Positions 1 through 8,325 of a stretch of 64,000 nt of DNA are shown here, piece after piece; the stretch's first letter is position 1; every line of letters begins with the position of its first letter. The stretch is from JAHJQZ01 sp963675235 (GTDB taxonomy: Bacteria; Pseudomonadota; Alphaproteobacteria; Rhizobiales; Devosiaceae). The notes under the pieces are model-generated. The model was given only the letters and a program-made list of their open reading frames with translations, was not told the DNA's origin and ran no database searches. The translations under genes were made by a program, and so were the position numbers. The stretch lies in assembly GCA_963675235.2 (NCBI GenBank), contig CAXXFU010000017.1, positions 682,001 through 746,000 of the forward strand, written 5' to 3'.

Positions 1-2
1 GC

Positions 3-632
3 GCGCCGGGAGCTATTCCGCTGGTACTGAGCGGACCGAGCTTTGCCCATGACGTCGCCTCGGGCCGACCGACAGCGGTGACGCTGGCCTCGCCCGAGGA
101 CACAGTTTGCGCCGATATCGCCACCGCCCTGTCCGGCACGACCTTCCGGCTCTACCAGAGCGGCGACCTCGTCGGGGTCGAGATGGCCGGGGCGTTGAAG
201 AACGTCTACGCCCTCGCCGCCGGGGCCGTCGAAGGCGCGGGACTCGGGCTGTCGGCGCGCTCGGCCCTGATCGGACGCGCCTTTGCCGAAATGAGCCGTC
301 TGGTCGAAGCCATGGGCGGCGAGGCGCGGACACTGACGGGCCTGGCCGGATTCGGTGACCTGACGCTTTCGTGCACCTCGCCGCAATCGCGCAATTACGC
401 CTTCGGCATCGCGCTTGGTGAGGGCAGGACGCCGGCCGAGGCCGAAGCCTCGGGCATCGGACTGGCCGAAGGGGTCAAGACCGCGCCCGTGGCGCTCGGA
501 CTGGCTGAAAAGCACGGCGTCGACGCGCCGCTGATCGCCGCCGTCAATGCCCTGCTCGCCGGCCAGCTCGGCATCAACGACATCGTCGCGCAATTGATGA
601 CGCGGCCACTCAAGCGCGAAGGAGAGCAATGA
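3..632 (+). CDS. gpsA: NAD(P)-dependent glycerol-3-phosphate dehydrogenase, C-terminal part
   Basis: Reduces dihydroxyacetone phosphate to sn-glycerol 3-phosphate for phospholipid synthesis, in the cytosol. The gene enters from the left edge, so the N-terminal Rossmann domain is missing. The visible part opens with the LSGPSFAHDV motif and continues into the C-terminal helical domain, with GALKNVYALAAG carrying the catalytic lysine region and LAGFGDLTLSCTS, both hallmarks of GpsA. The stop codon overlaps the start of the next gene (ATGA), suggesting translational coupling. Identification is firm; only the start is unseen. Confidence 0.95.
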   Translation, partial: APGAIPLVLSGPSFAHDVASGRPTAVTLASPEDTVCADIATALSGTTFRLYQSGDLVGVEMAGALKNVYALAAGAVEGAGLGLSARSALIGRAFAEMSRLVEAMGGEARTLTGLAGFGDLTLSCTSPQSRNYAFGIALGEGRTPAEAEASGIGLAEGVKTAPVALGLAEKHGVDAPLIAAVNALLAGQLGINDIVAQLMTRPLKREGEQ

Positions 633-925
633 TGGGACTGTATGTCATCGAGTGTACCGACAAACCGGACGGGTTCGATCTCAGGCAGCAGGTCAGGCCG
701 AAACATCTCGACTATGCCAAGTCTCTCGGCGACAGGTTGCTGGTCGGCGGTCCGTTTCTCGATAGCGAAGAACGCATGATCGGCTCGCTTCTGATCATCA
801 AGGCCGACAGCCTTGCCGAGGCCGAAGCCATCGCCGCCGCCGACCCCTATGCCGCGGCAGGCCTTTTCACCGCCACGAGCGTCCGGCCCTGGCGCTGGAC
901 CGTCAACAAGCCCGAGGACCTCTAG
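629..925 (+). CDS. YciI-family protein
   Basis: A 98-residue protein of the YciI / dimeric alpha-beta barrel fold. It shows the typical early strand (GLYVIECTDKPDG), a central VGGPFLD segment and the late DPYAAAGLF helix-strand motif. YciI-like proteins are small cytosolic proteins, some with weak hydrolase or dehalogenase-like activity; the substrate here is unknown. It overlaps gpsA by four bases and the EVE gene follows after one base, so the three probably share one transcript. A second YciI-like gene lies just after asd. Confidence 0.85.
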   Translation: MMGLYVIECTDKPDGFDLRQQVRPKHLDYAKSLGDRLLVGGPFLDSEERMIGSLLIIKADSLAEAEAIAAADPYAAAGLFTATSVRPWRWTVNKPEDL

Positions 926-926
926 C

Positions 927-1364
927 ATGAGATACTGGCTGTTCAAGTCCGAACCCTCGACCTGGGGCTGGGATGACCAGGTCAAAAAGGGCGCGCCCGA
1001 ACAGTGGGACGGCGTCCGGAACTACGCCGCCCGCAACTTCATGCGCGAGATGAAAATCGGCGATCTCGGGTTCTTCTACCATTCGGTCAACGAGAAACGC
1101 GTCGTCGGCATCGTCCGGGTCGCCGCCGAGGCGCATCACGACACCACCACCGATGACGAGCGCTGGGAGTGCGTCGATATCGAGGCGGTCGAAGAGGTAC
1201 CGAACCCGGTGACGCTTGATCAGATCAAGCAGGTGCCGGCGCTCAAGGACATGATACTGGTCAACAATTCCCGCCTGTCGGTGCAGCCGGTGACCGATAC
1301 CGAATGGCGGTTGATCTGCGAGATGGGCGGGCTCGGCGCCGGCTCGAAGGCATTGAGTTCCTGA
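927..1364 (+). CDS. EVE domain-containing protein
   Basis: A 145-residue stand-alone EVE domain. It begins MRYWLFKSEPSTWGWDDQ, with WDGVRNYAARNFMR and GFFYHS downstream, which is the signature of the YTH/PUA-related EVE fold of the thymocyte nuclear protein 1 type. EVE domains are thought to bind modified bases in DNA or RNA. The ATG is chosen because it directly follows the YciI stop and starts the conserved domain; a longer in-frame extension overlaps YciI and lacks similarity. The physiological role in this organism is unknown. Confidence 0.9.
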   Translation: MRYWLFKSEPSTWGWDDQVKKGAPEQWDGVRNYAARNFMREMKIGDLGFFYHSVNEKRVVGIVRVAAEAHHDTTTDDERWECVDIEAVEEVPNPVTLDQIKQVPALKDMILVNNSRLSVQPVTDTEWRLICEMGGLGAGSKALSS

Positions 1365-1378
1365 CGTCGCGAAAAATT

Positions 1379-1398
1379 GACCCCGGCGTCAGCCGGGA
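1379..1398. repeat. Short palindrome (CCCGGC-GTCA-GCCGGG)
   Basis: A perfect 6-bp inverted repeat with a 4-base loop lies just after the EVE gene. It has the form of the dispersed GACCCCGG...CCGGGATC palindromes common between genes in Hyphomicrobiales. No T-tract follows, so it is not a typical intrinsic terminator. Confidence 0.4.
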
Positions 1399-1440
1399 TC
1401 ATGCAACAAGGTGGGGACGGGAATTCCAAGGGGGGCAATC

Positions 1441-1854
1441 ATGGTATTCTTCGACGTCAACTGGCTCGGCATCGTCCTGGCCACCATCGCGTCAATGGCG
1501 CTCGGCATGGCCTGGTACATGGCGCTATCGAAGCAATGGCTTGGTGCGCTCGGCAAGTCGATGGACGAGTTGCGCTCCAGCGCCGGCGCAGTCTCGCCAT
1601 TCGTCTGGGCCATTCTCGCCCAGCTGATCATGGCCTATTTCATCGCCAAGCTGACGCCTGTGGTCATGGGCGAACTCACCTGGGTCACCGGCATGATGAT
1701 GGGTGCCCATGTCTTTGTCGGTTTCATCCTGACATCGATGGTGCTCAACCACCGCTACCAGGGCCAGAAGTGGTCGCTGACCTTCATCGACGGCGGCTAC
1801 CTGCTCGGTGTCGCGCTGGTTCAGGGCGCAGTGCTCGGGGTTGTCGGCTACTAG
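1441..1854 (+). CDS. DUF1761 family membrane protein
   Basis: A 137-residue integral membrane protein with four predicted hydrophobic segments. The first covers NWLGIVLATIASMALGMAWY, followed by PFVWAILAQLIMAYFIA, the segment MMMGAHVFVGFILTSMV and a C-terminal LLGVALVQGAVLGVVGY. This layout and the early GMAWYMAL motif match DUF1761, a family of unknown function. The ATG is preceded by a GGGGGGCAA Shine-Dalgarno-like run; an in-frame GTG ten codons upstream is less likely. Confidence 0.8.
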   Translation: MVFFDVNWLGIVLATIASMALGMAWYMALSKQWLGALGKSMDELRSSAGAVSPFVWAILAQLIMAYFIAKLTPVVMGELTWVTGMMMGAHVFVGFILTSMVLNHRYQGQKWSLTFIDGGYLLGVALVQGAVLGVVGY

Positions 1855-1890
1855 GGCTCTTCATGTTGTGAGGCAAGCGCCCATCCACAT

Positions 1891-2002
1891 CGTCATTCCC
1901 GACCTGATCGGGAATCCAGCCAAGCCGCGTCAGCGGCGCAAGGAGTTCCTTCGCGCGCGAGGACACGCGCGCTGCTGAATTCCCGCTTTCGCGGGAATGA
2001 CG
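1891..2002. repeat. Intergenic palindromic element (CGTCATTCCCG ... CGGGAATGACG)
   Basis: A roughly 112-bp element bounded by CGTCATTCCCGACCTGATCG on one side and CGCGGGAATGACG on the other, which are inverted complements. Each end also holds its own small hairpin (TTCCCGACCTGATCGGGAA and TTCCCGCTTTCGCGGGAA). Such elements are dispersed in many alphaproteobacterial genomes. It lies between two convergent genes, where it would form a large stem-loop in RNA. Confidence 0.65.
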
Positions 2003-2028
2003 AAGGACAACTATCGAACGCCCGCCGC

Positions 2029-2241
2029 TCAAAAATCGCTGGCAATGCCCTTTTTTTCCCAGTCGCCATAACGCGCCGGATCGGGCCCCTTGCGGCCGTG
2101 GACTTCCTTCGGCGGCTTCGGTGCCGCCGCGGCCTGTTTGCGGCGGGCCTCGGCCTCCTCAAGCGCTCTTTTTGCGGCCGGCGACAGGGGCTTTTGCGCC
2201 AGATCGACTGTTTTGCTTACGAAATTGTCATTTTCCGGCAT
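2029..2241 (-). CDS. DUF1674 / SdhAF4-type succinate dehydrogenase assembly factor
   Basis: A 70-residue protein whose C-terminus GRKGPDPARYGDWEKKGIAS plus DF is the diagnostic block of DUF1674 (succinate dehydrogenase assembly factor 4). In eukaryotes SDHAF4 binds the flavinylated SdhA subunit and helps its assembly with SdhB. The N-terminal half is lysine/alanine rich and probably disordered. The start is the Met closest to the conserved region; a longer frame upstream has no family resemblance. It sits about 36 kb from sdhCDAB, next to htpX on the opposite strand. Confidence 0.8.
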   Translation of the reverse strand: MPENDNFVSKTVDLAQKPLSPAAKRALEEAEARRKQAAAAPKPPKEVHGRKGPDPARYGDWEKKGIASDF

Positions 2242-2369
2242 GGCGCCCAGCCCTTGTTTCGCCTTGATCGAGACACCATCATTCCTGTGTTGTCCGCTCA
2301 AGCACCGGCATAGCACCTTTTGCCGGTGGATGCGCAACACCGGAAAACCGCCAGGAGCCGAACAGCAAT

Positions 2370-3338
2370 ATGAACGCCGTGCGCACCACATTCCTTCTCG
2401 CCGCCATGACTTTCCTGTTCATGGCTGTCGGCTTCGTTGTCGGCGGGCGTATCGGCATGGTGCTGGCGCTCGGTTTCGCCATGGTCACCAACCTGTTTGC
2501 CTTCTGGAATTCGGACAAGCTGGTCCTGAGGATGCAGCAGGCGCGCCCGCTCAGCCGCTCGAACGCCCCCGAACTCCACGAGATCGTCGCGGCACTGGCG
2601 CAACGTGCCGAGATCCCGATGCCCAAGCTCTATCTCATCGAGACCGAGCAGCCCAATGCCTTTGCCACCGGCCGCAACCCGGACAATGCCGCGGTGGCGG
2701 TGTCGCGGGGCCTGGTCAACAGGCTCGACCGGCGCGAACTCGCCGGCGTGATCGCCCACGAACTCGCCCATATCCGCAATCGCGACACGCTGACAATGAC
2801 GATCACGGGGACGCTTGCCGGCGCCATCACCATGCTGGCGCAGTTCGGTTTCTGGTTCGGCGGCCGCAGTGAAAACTCGCCGCTCGGCCCTTTCGGCGGC
2901 ATCGTCGCCTTCTTCGTCGCCCCGCTCGCCGCCGCCATGGTGCAAATGGCGATTTCGCGGACTCGCGAATACGAGGCCGACCGCGAGGGCGCGATGATTT
3001 CCGGCGATCCGCTGGCGCTGGCCTCGGCGCTCGACAAGATCTCGGCCCAGGCCCGTCAGTTCGAGAACCCCTGGGCGCGGCGCAGTCCGGGCATGGCCCA
3101 CATGTATATTGTCAATCCGCTTTCCGGCCGTGGCCGGGACAACCTGTTCGCCACCCACCCGGATGTGCGCAACCGCATCGCCGAACTGGTGAAGATGTCC
3201 AAGGAAATGGGTACCAACCCGACAATCGACAGCACCGCTTCGCTGCGCCGGCGCCGGGCCCATGTCGACAGGTCCGGCCCCGGTTGGCGCGTGCCCGGCA
3301 CCGATTCGACACCGCACCGTCCCGGTCCCTGGGGCTAG
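2370..3338 (+). CDS. htpX: Zinc metalloprotease HtpX homolog
   Basis: Membrane-bound M48-family endopeptidase that degrades damaged inner-membrane proteins. It has 322 residues: two N-terminal transmembrane segments (residues about 5-25 and 28-47), the zinc motif HELAH at 130-134, two further hydrophobic segments (about 148-165 and 174-192), and EYEAD around 200-204 supplying the third zinc ligand. The last 35 residues are basic and Pro-rich and look disordered. Length is slightly above the usual 290-300 because of this tail. Confidence 0.93.
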   Translation: MNAVRTTFLLAAMTFLFMAVGFVVGGRIGMVLALGFAMVTNLFAFWNSDKLVLRMQQARPLSRSNAPELHEIVAALAQRAEIPMPKLYLIETEQPNAFATGRNPDNAAVAVSRGLVNRLDRRELAGVIAHELAHIRNRDTLTMTITGTLAGAITMLAQFGFWFGGRSENSPLGPFGGIVAFFVAPLAAAMVQMAISRTREYEADREGAMISGDPLALASALDKISAQARQFENPWARRSPGMAHMYIVNPLSGRGRDNLFATHPDVRNRIAELVKMSKEMGTNPTIDSTASLRRRRAHVDRSGPGWRVPGTDSTPHRPGPWG

Positions 3339-3390
3339 ACACGGCGCAAATGAGCGTGCCTCGGATGCACAGCGCGTTATAGTCCGCGCC

Positions 3391-4722
3391 ATGAGTCGGC
3401 AAAAGAGCACCAAACCCCAAGCCAAACCCGAGACCAGCGCCGGTCTTGCCTCCCGCAAACTGGCGGCGGAAGCACTGCAATCCGTGCTGGCCGGGCGTAG
3501 CTTTCAACCGATCGACGCTGCCCGGCTCCCTGACCAGCGCGACCGCGCCTTCGCCAACAGGCTGGTGACGACGGCTCTGAGGCGGCACGGCCAACTCGAC
3601 CTCATCATCGCCAGCCTGCTTGAACGCGGACTGCCCAAGCGCGCCGGCCTTTTCGAACCGCTGTTGAGGATCGGGCTGAGCGAACTGCTGTTCATCGAAG
3701 GCGCTGCCGCCCATGCCGCCATCGACAGTGCCGTTTCCCTTCTCAAAACGGACCGGCGCGGCGCCCATCTCAACAAGCTGCTCAACGCCGCCCTGCGCAC
3801 TGCCCAGCGCCGCGCCGAGGACTTCACCGCCCTGCCGGCGGAAACACTGATCCCCGAGCCGTTCCGCAGCGCCTGGCGCAGCCACTATGGCGAGGCAGCG
3901 CTTTCAGGCTTTGCCGCGGCGCTCATTGATGGCGCACCGCTCGATCTGAGCCTGAAGCCGGACGCACCCGGCTTGCCGGACGACGTCGGCGCCCGCCCGA
4001 CCCTCGTCAACTCCACCCGCATCGAGAGCCGCGACCGGCCGGTTGCCGAGCTGCCGGGCTTTGCCGAAGGGCAATGGTGGGTGCAGGACGTGGCGGCGAG
4101 CCTGCCGGCCCGGTTGATCGATCTCGCGCCCGGCGCCCGCGTTCTCGACCTTTGCGCCGCGCCCGGCGGCAAGACGGCCCAGCTTTGCGCCGCCGGCTAC
4201 GATGTAACCGCGCTCGACAGTGACGCCGAGCGGCTCGAACGGCTGAGACAAAATCTCGAACGGCTCGGGCTTTCGGCCGAGATCGTCGTCGCCGATGCCG
4301 CCGCCCCGCTCGATCTCGCCCCGTTCGACGCCGTCCTCATCGATGCCCCCTGCTCGGCGACCGGCACTTTCCGGCGCCATCCGGAAGTACTGATCAACCG
4401 CTCGGAAGGCGACATCGCCGGACGGGTCGAACTGCAACGCCGCATCGTTGCCAATGCCGTGCCGCTGCTCAAGCCGGGCGGGATACTGGTATTCGCCACC
4501 TGCTCGCTGGAAGCGGCCGAAGGCGAGGATCAGGCGGCATGGATCGCGCAGAGTTATCCACAATTGCACCCGGCGCCGGTGACGGCGTCAATGGCGCCCG
4601 ATCTTGCGCCGGCCATCAGTGGCATTGGGCATCTGCGCACACATCCTGACCTCTTCTGGCCAGAAATCGGCAATGGCGGCATGGACGGGTTCTACGTAGC
4701 GCGCTACGTAAACGGTTCATGA
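3391..4722 (+). CDS. rsmB: RsmB-type rRNA (cytosine-C5) methyltransferase with NusB domain
   Basis: Methylates a cytosine in 16S rRNA using S-adenosylmethionine. It has 443 residues: a NusB-like RNA-binding domain (about 20-150), then the Fmu/RsmB catalytic domain with SAM-binding motif VLDLCAAPGGKTAQL (from about 251), catalytic DAPCSATGTFRRHPE (Cys321) and the second cysteine in FATCS (Cys371). The ATG at the start of the basic leader is chosen because longer in-frame sequence would overlap htpX. The order rsmB, heparinase-like gene, purH is common in Hyphomicrobiales. Confidence 0.92.
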   Translation: MSRQKSTKPQAKPETSAGLASRKLAAEALQSVLAGRSFQPIDAARLPDQRDRAFANRLVTTALRRHGQLDLIIASLLERGLPKRAGLFEPLLRIGLSELLFIEGAAAHAAIDSAVSLLKTDRRGAHLNKLLNAALRTAQRRAEDFTALPAETLIPEPFRSAWRSHYGEAALSGFAAALIDGAPLDLSLKPDAPGLPDDVGARPTLVNSTRIESRDRPVAELPGFAEGQWWVQDVAASLPARLIDLAPGARVLDLCAAPGGKTAQLCAAGYDVTALDSDAERLERLRQNLERLGLSAEIVVADAAAPLDLAPFDAVLIDAPCSATGTFRRHPEVLINRSEGDIAGRVELQRRIVANAVPLLKPGGILVFATCSLEAAEGEDQAAWIAQSYPQLHPAPVTASMAPDLAPAISGIGHLRTHPDLFWPEIGNGGMDGFYVARYVNGS

Positions 4723-4872
4723 TGCGTTGACGGAATAGTTGCAATACACTGGAACTTTTGCAGCGGGCGCTATTTTGTCATTGCTGAACTGTGACCAGGC
4801 GCGCTTCATCGCCGGACCTGATGCTCTTCGGGCCGAAGATGGTGTGCACCGTGAAGGCGGACAAACAGGCCG

Positions 4873-6519
4873 GTGTCCAAAGTGTTGCGTAGTGCCGGGG
4901 GATCCATGTTGAGGCGCTCGATTGCCGGGGCGCTGGAGAGTCCTGCCCTGCGCTGGTCGTGGAACCCGATCTCGGAGCGGCATTTTTCGGCGCCGCTCGG
5001 AGACTTCCGCACCGCCGATGTCGATTCCGTCACCGAGATGGCAGCCGGCCGCTATCTGCTCGGCGGCAAGATGGTCGACACCAATGGCATCTCGCCCTTC
5101 GCCGCCGAGGTCGATCACTACGGCTGGAAGGCCGAACTCAACGGCTTTTCCTGGCTGAGGCATTTCACAGAGCTCAAGGACGACGGGCTCAAGCGCTTCG
5201 CCCGCACGCTGGTGCTCGACTGGATCGGGCGCCATTCCCGCAGACATGATCCCGAAGTCTGGTCGATTTCCCTGACGGCGCAACGCACGCTCAACTGGAT
5301 GCGCCACATCGCCGTGCTGACCCAGGACGCCAGCGCCGGCCAGCAACGCACCATCAACCGCAGCCTCGGTCGCCAGGTGCGCAGCCTGCAGCTGCGGGCG
5401 CCACACTCGCCCGACCCGCTCGACCGCCTGCTGACGGCGATGGTGCAGCTGGCGGCAAGTCTTTGCGAAGAAAGCCCGACCGAGCTCGTCGCGGAGCGCC
5501 TGGTGCGGCTCGAGCAGGAAATCGATCTCCAGTTCGACAAGGCCGGCATGCACCGCTCGCGCAGCGCTGCTGTCCAGGTCGAAGTGCTGACCGGGCTGGT
5601 GACGCTCCGGCAGGCGATGGCACGGCGCGACCAGGTTCACATGGGCACCCTGCCGAGCCGGATCGCGGCGATGCATGCCGCCCTTGCCACCCTGACGCTC
5701 GGCACCGGCGGGCTCGGCTATTTCAACGGCACAGGCCAGGAGCCGTCCGACCTCGTTTTCGCGCTGCAGGCGGCCGGCGGACCGCAAAAACCCGAGCCGG
5801 GACTGTTCGAGCACTACGGCAGGCTGCAGTCGGACGGCGCCGTGCTGATTGCCGATTCCGGCCATGTGCCGGCGCCGGAATTCGCCCGCTGGGCCCATGC
5901 CGGCGGCATGAGCTTCGAATTCAGCCATATGAACGAGCTAATCGTCGGCAATTGCGGCCCGGCCCCGGCAGAGCTACGGGAGCAGAGTCGGCTGTTCCGG
6001 CTCGGCGCCGCCCATTGCGCGCCGACAATCGATCACAAGTCGCAGGCGCAGGTGATCACGCGTGGCCCGATGGCCGGGTTGCTGGTCTCCGACGCGCCGC
6101 AGCCGGAGATCGAGTTCGATGCCGAAGAGCAGATGCTCAAGATCACCAGCCATGCCTATGAGCGCACGGCCGGCGTGATGCTCGAGCGCTGGCTGACGCT
6201 GTTGATGGGCGGCGACGCCGTGGTCGGGCAGGACCGGATAACGGCGAGCGCCTCCGGCATTACCGGCGAAAAGCTCACCATGCGCTTTCATCTCGGACCG
6301 GGCGTCGAGGCCGAGCACCAGCCCGGCGAGGACATCATCAAGCTGACCCTGCCGTCCGGCGGCAACTGGAGTTTCCTGTGGGAAGGCGCCGAAGCGGCAA
6401 TCGACGACAGCGTCCGTCAGTCGGCCTATTTCGGCTTTTACCGCACGCGGCAAATCGTCCTTTCCACGCCGCTCTCGGACGGCCACGAGATCGCCTGGAT
6501 ATTGACGCGGCTCACGTGA
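4873..6519 (+). CDS. Heparinase II/III family protein
   Basis: A 548-residue cytosolic-looking protein of the heparinase II/III-like family: an N-terminal alpha/alpha toroid (conserved FTELKDDGLKRFARTLVLDW and SLTAQRTLNWMRH) followed by a beta-sandwich half with the AHAGGMSFEFSHMNELIVGN block. The family includes polysaccharide lyases, but this subgroup, found beside rsmB and purH in rhizobia, has no proven substrate and no signal peptide here. The frame opens at a GTG; an ATG eleven codons later is an equally possible start. Confidence 0.85.
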   Translation: MSKVLRSAGGSMLRRSIAGALESPALRWSWNPISERHFSAPLGDFRTADVDSVTEMAAGRYLLGGKMVDTNGISPFAAEVDHYGWKAELNGFSWLRHFTELKDDGLKRFARTLVLDWIGRHSRRHDPEVWSISLTAQRTLNWMRHIAVLTQDASAGQQRTINRSLGRQVRSLQLRAPHSPDPLDRLLTAMVQLAASLCEESPTELVAERLVRLEQEIDLQFDKAGMHRSRSAAVQVEVLTGLVTLRQAMARRDQVHMGTLPSRIAAMHAALATLTLGTGGLGYFNGTGQEPSDLVFALQAAGGPQKPEPGLFEHYGRLQSDGAVLIADSGHVPAPEFARWAHAGGMSFEFSHMNELIVGNCGPAPAELREQSRLFRLGAAHCAPTIDHKSQAQVITRGPMAGLLVSDAPQPEIEFDAEEQMLKITSHAYERTAGVMLERWLTLLMGGDAVVGQDRITASASGITGEKLTMRFHLGPGVEAEHQPGEDIIKLTLPSGGNWSFLWEGAEAAIDDSVRQSAYFGFYRTRQIVLSTPLSDGHEIAWILTRLT

Positions 6520-6577
6520 GGCTTACAAGGCGGGCGATCTCTCCGCCATCCGGCCCAACCACACTGGACATTGCATC

Positions 6578-8176
6578 ATGACCACTAAGGACGACCAGCC
6601 GAGACTGCGCCGCGCTCTTCTTTCCGTTTTCGACAAAAAGGGGGTTGCCGAGCTTGCCCGCATGCTGGCGGACATGGGAGTCGAGCTGGTTTCGACCGGC
6701 GGCACGCGCGCCCTGCTCGAAGCCGAGAACATCCCGGTCATCGACATCGCCGAGCTGACCGGCTTCCCTGAGATGATGGACGGTCGCGTCAAAACGCTGC
6801 ACCCGAAGGTACATGGCGGCCTTCTGGCCGTACGCGGCAATGAGACGCACAGAAGCGCCATGCGCATCCACCAGATCTCTCCGATCGACCTTGTGGTGGT
6901 CAACCTCTACCCGTTCGAACAGACCATCAGGAAGCCCGGCGTCAGCTATGAGGAGATCATCGAGAATATCGATATCGGCGGTCCGGCGATGATCCGTTCG
7001 GCGGCCAAGAACCACGCTGACGTCGCCGTCGTCGTCGATCCCGGCGACTACGAGGAGGTAATGGAAGCGGTTCGCGAGAACGGCCAGGTGCCGTTCCCCC
7101 TGCGCCAGCGCCTCGCCGCCAAGGCCTATGCCCGCACCGCCAATTACGATGCCGCCATCTCCAACTGGTTTTCCGAGGCAATCGATTATCCCGAAATGCC
7201 GTGGCGGAGCTTCTCGGGCACGCTCAGCGAAGTCATGCGCTATGGCGAGAATCCGCATCAGTGGGCGGCATTCTACAAGGACGGATCGGAGCGCACCGGC
7301 GTTGCCACCGCCACCCAGGCGCAGGGCAAGACGCTCAGCTACAATAACATCAACGACACCGACGCCGCCTTCGAGCTCGTTTCAGAATTCGCGGCCGAGG
7401 ATGGCGCCGCCGTCGCCATCATCAAGCACGCCAATCCCTGCGGCGTCGCCATCGGCGCAACGGTGCTCGAAGCCTATCAGAAGGCGCTGGCCTGCGATCC
7501 CGTCAGCGCCTATGGCGGCATCGTCGCGGTCAACCGCGAGATCGACGCCGAGGCCGCCGAGGCGATCGTCAAGGTCTTCACCGAAGTGATCGTCGCACCG
7601 GCCATCACCGAGAAGGCCAAGGCCATTCTCGAAAAGAAGAAGAACCTGCGCGTTCTGCTCACCGGCGGCCTGGCCGACACCAAGGCCAAGGGCCTGACAG
7701 TGCGTTCAGTCTCCGGCGGCATGCTGGTGCAGACCCGCGACAACCGAAATGTCGACGATTGCGAGCTGAAGGTGGTGACCAAGCGCGCTCCGACCGAGGC
7801 GGAAATGATCGACCTGAAGCTCGCCTTCAAGGTGATCAAATACGTCAAATCCAACGCCGTCATCTATGTGCGCGGCGGCGCCACGGTCGGAATCGGTGCC
7901 GGGCAGATGTCGCGAGTAGACAGCTCCAACATCGCCGTGTTGAAGGCCGGGGACGCCGCGCGGATCGCCGAACAGAAGACGCCGCTCACCAAGGGGTCTG
8001 TGGTGGCCTCAGATGCCTTTTTCCCGTTCGCCGACGGTGTCGAGGCCGCCATCGAGGCCGGCGCCACCGCCATCATCCAGCCGGGCGGCTCGATCCGCGA
8101 CGAGGACGTCATCGCCGCCGCCGACAAGGCCGGCATGGCGATGGTCTTCACCGGCATGAGGCACTTCCGGCACTGA
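6578..8176 (+). CDS. purH: Bifunctional AICAR formyltransferase / IMP cyclohydrolase
   Basis: Catalyses the last two steps of IMP synthesis. It has 532 residues: an N-terminal IMP cyclohydrolase (MGS-like) domain beginning RRALLSVFDKKGVAELARML with the STGGTRALLEAE loop, and a C-terminal AICAR transformylase domain with SYNNINDTDAA and the catalytic KHANPCGVAIG (Lys283-His284). Full length and intact. A clear intrinsic terminator follows about 100 bases downstream. Confidence 0.97.
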   Translation: MTTKDDQPRLRRALLSVFDKKGVAELARMLADMGVELVSTGGTRALLEAENIPVIDIAELTGFPEMMDGRVKTLHPKVHGGLLAVRGNETHRSAMRIHQISPIDLVVVNLYPFEQTIRKPGVSYEEIIENIDIGGPAMIRSAAKNHADVAVVVDPGDYEEVMEAVRENGQVPFPLRQRLAAKAYARTANYDAAISNWFSEAIDYPEMPWRSFSGTLSEVMRYGENPHQWAAFYKDGSERTGVATATQAQGKTLSYNNINDTDAAFELVSEFAAEDGAAVAIIKHANPCGVAIGATVLEAYQKALACDPVSAYGGIVAVNREIDAEAAEAIVKVFTEVIVAPAITEKAKAILEKKKNLRVLLTGGLADTKAKGLTVRSVSGGMLVQTRDNRNVDDCELKVVTKRAPTEAEMIDLKLAFKVIKYVKSNAVIYVRGGATVGIGAGQMSRVDSSNIAVLKAGDAARIAEQKTPLTKGSVVASDAFFPFADGVEAAIEAGATAIIQPGGSIRDEDVIAAADKAGMAMVFTGMRHFRH

Positions 8177-8277
8177 ACAGCGACCGCCAGCGGCGGTCAG
8201 ATCGCGCCGGTGGCGCGATCTGATCTGCTCAGGCCGGAGACCTATGGTCGACGGGTGGTCCTCAAGCTCCGAGAAAG

Positions 8278-8303
8278 GCCCCGCTCGCAAGGCGGGGCTT
8301 TTT
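8278..8303 (+). terminator. Intrinsic terminator after purH
   Basis: A GCCCCGC / GCGGGGC 7-bp stem with a 7-base loop is followed directly by five T residues. It ends the purH transcript and separates it from the convergent glutamate dehydrogenase gene. Confidence 0.85.
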
Positions 8304-8325
8304 CATTCAGCAGAGCTTCAGCGCC

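Noticed and set aside
2298..3458. 386-codon minus-strand open frame
   Set aside because: Antisense shadow of htpX, low-complexity His/Arg/Gly composition.
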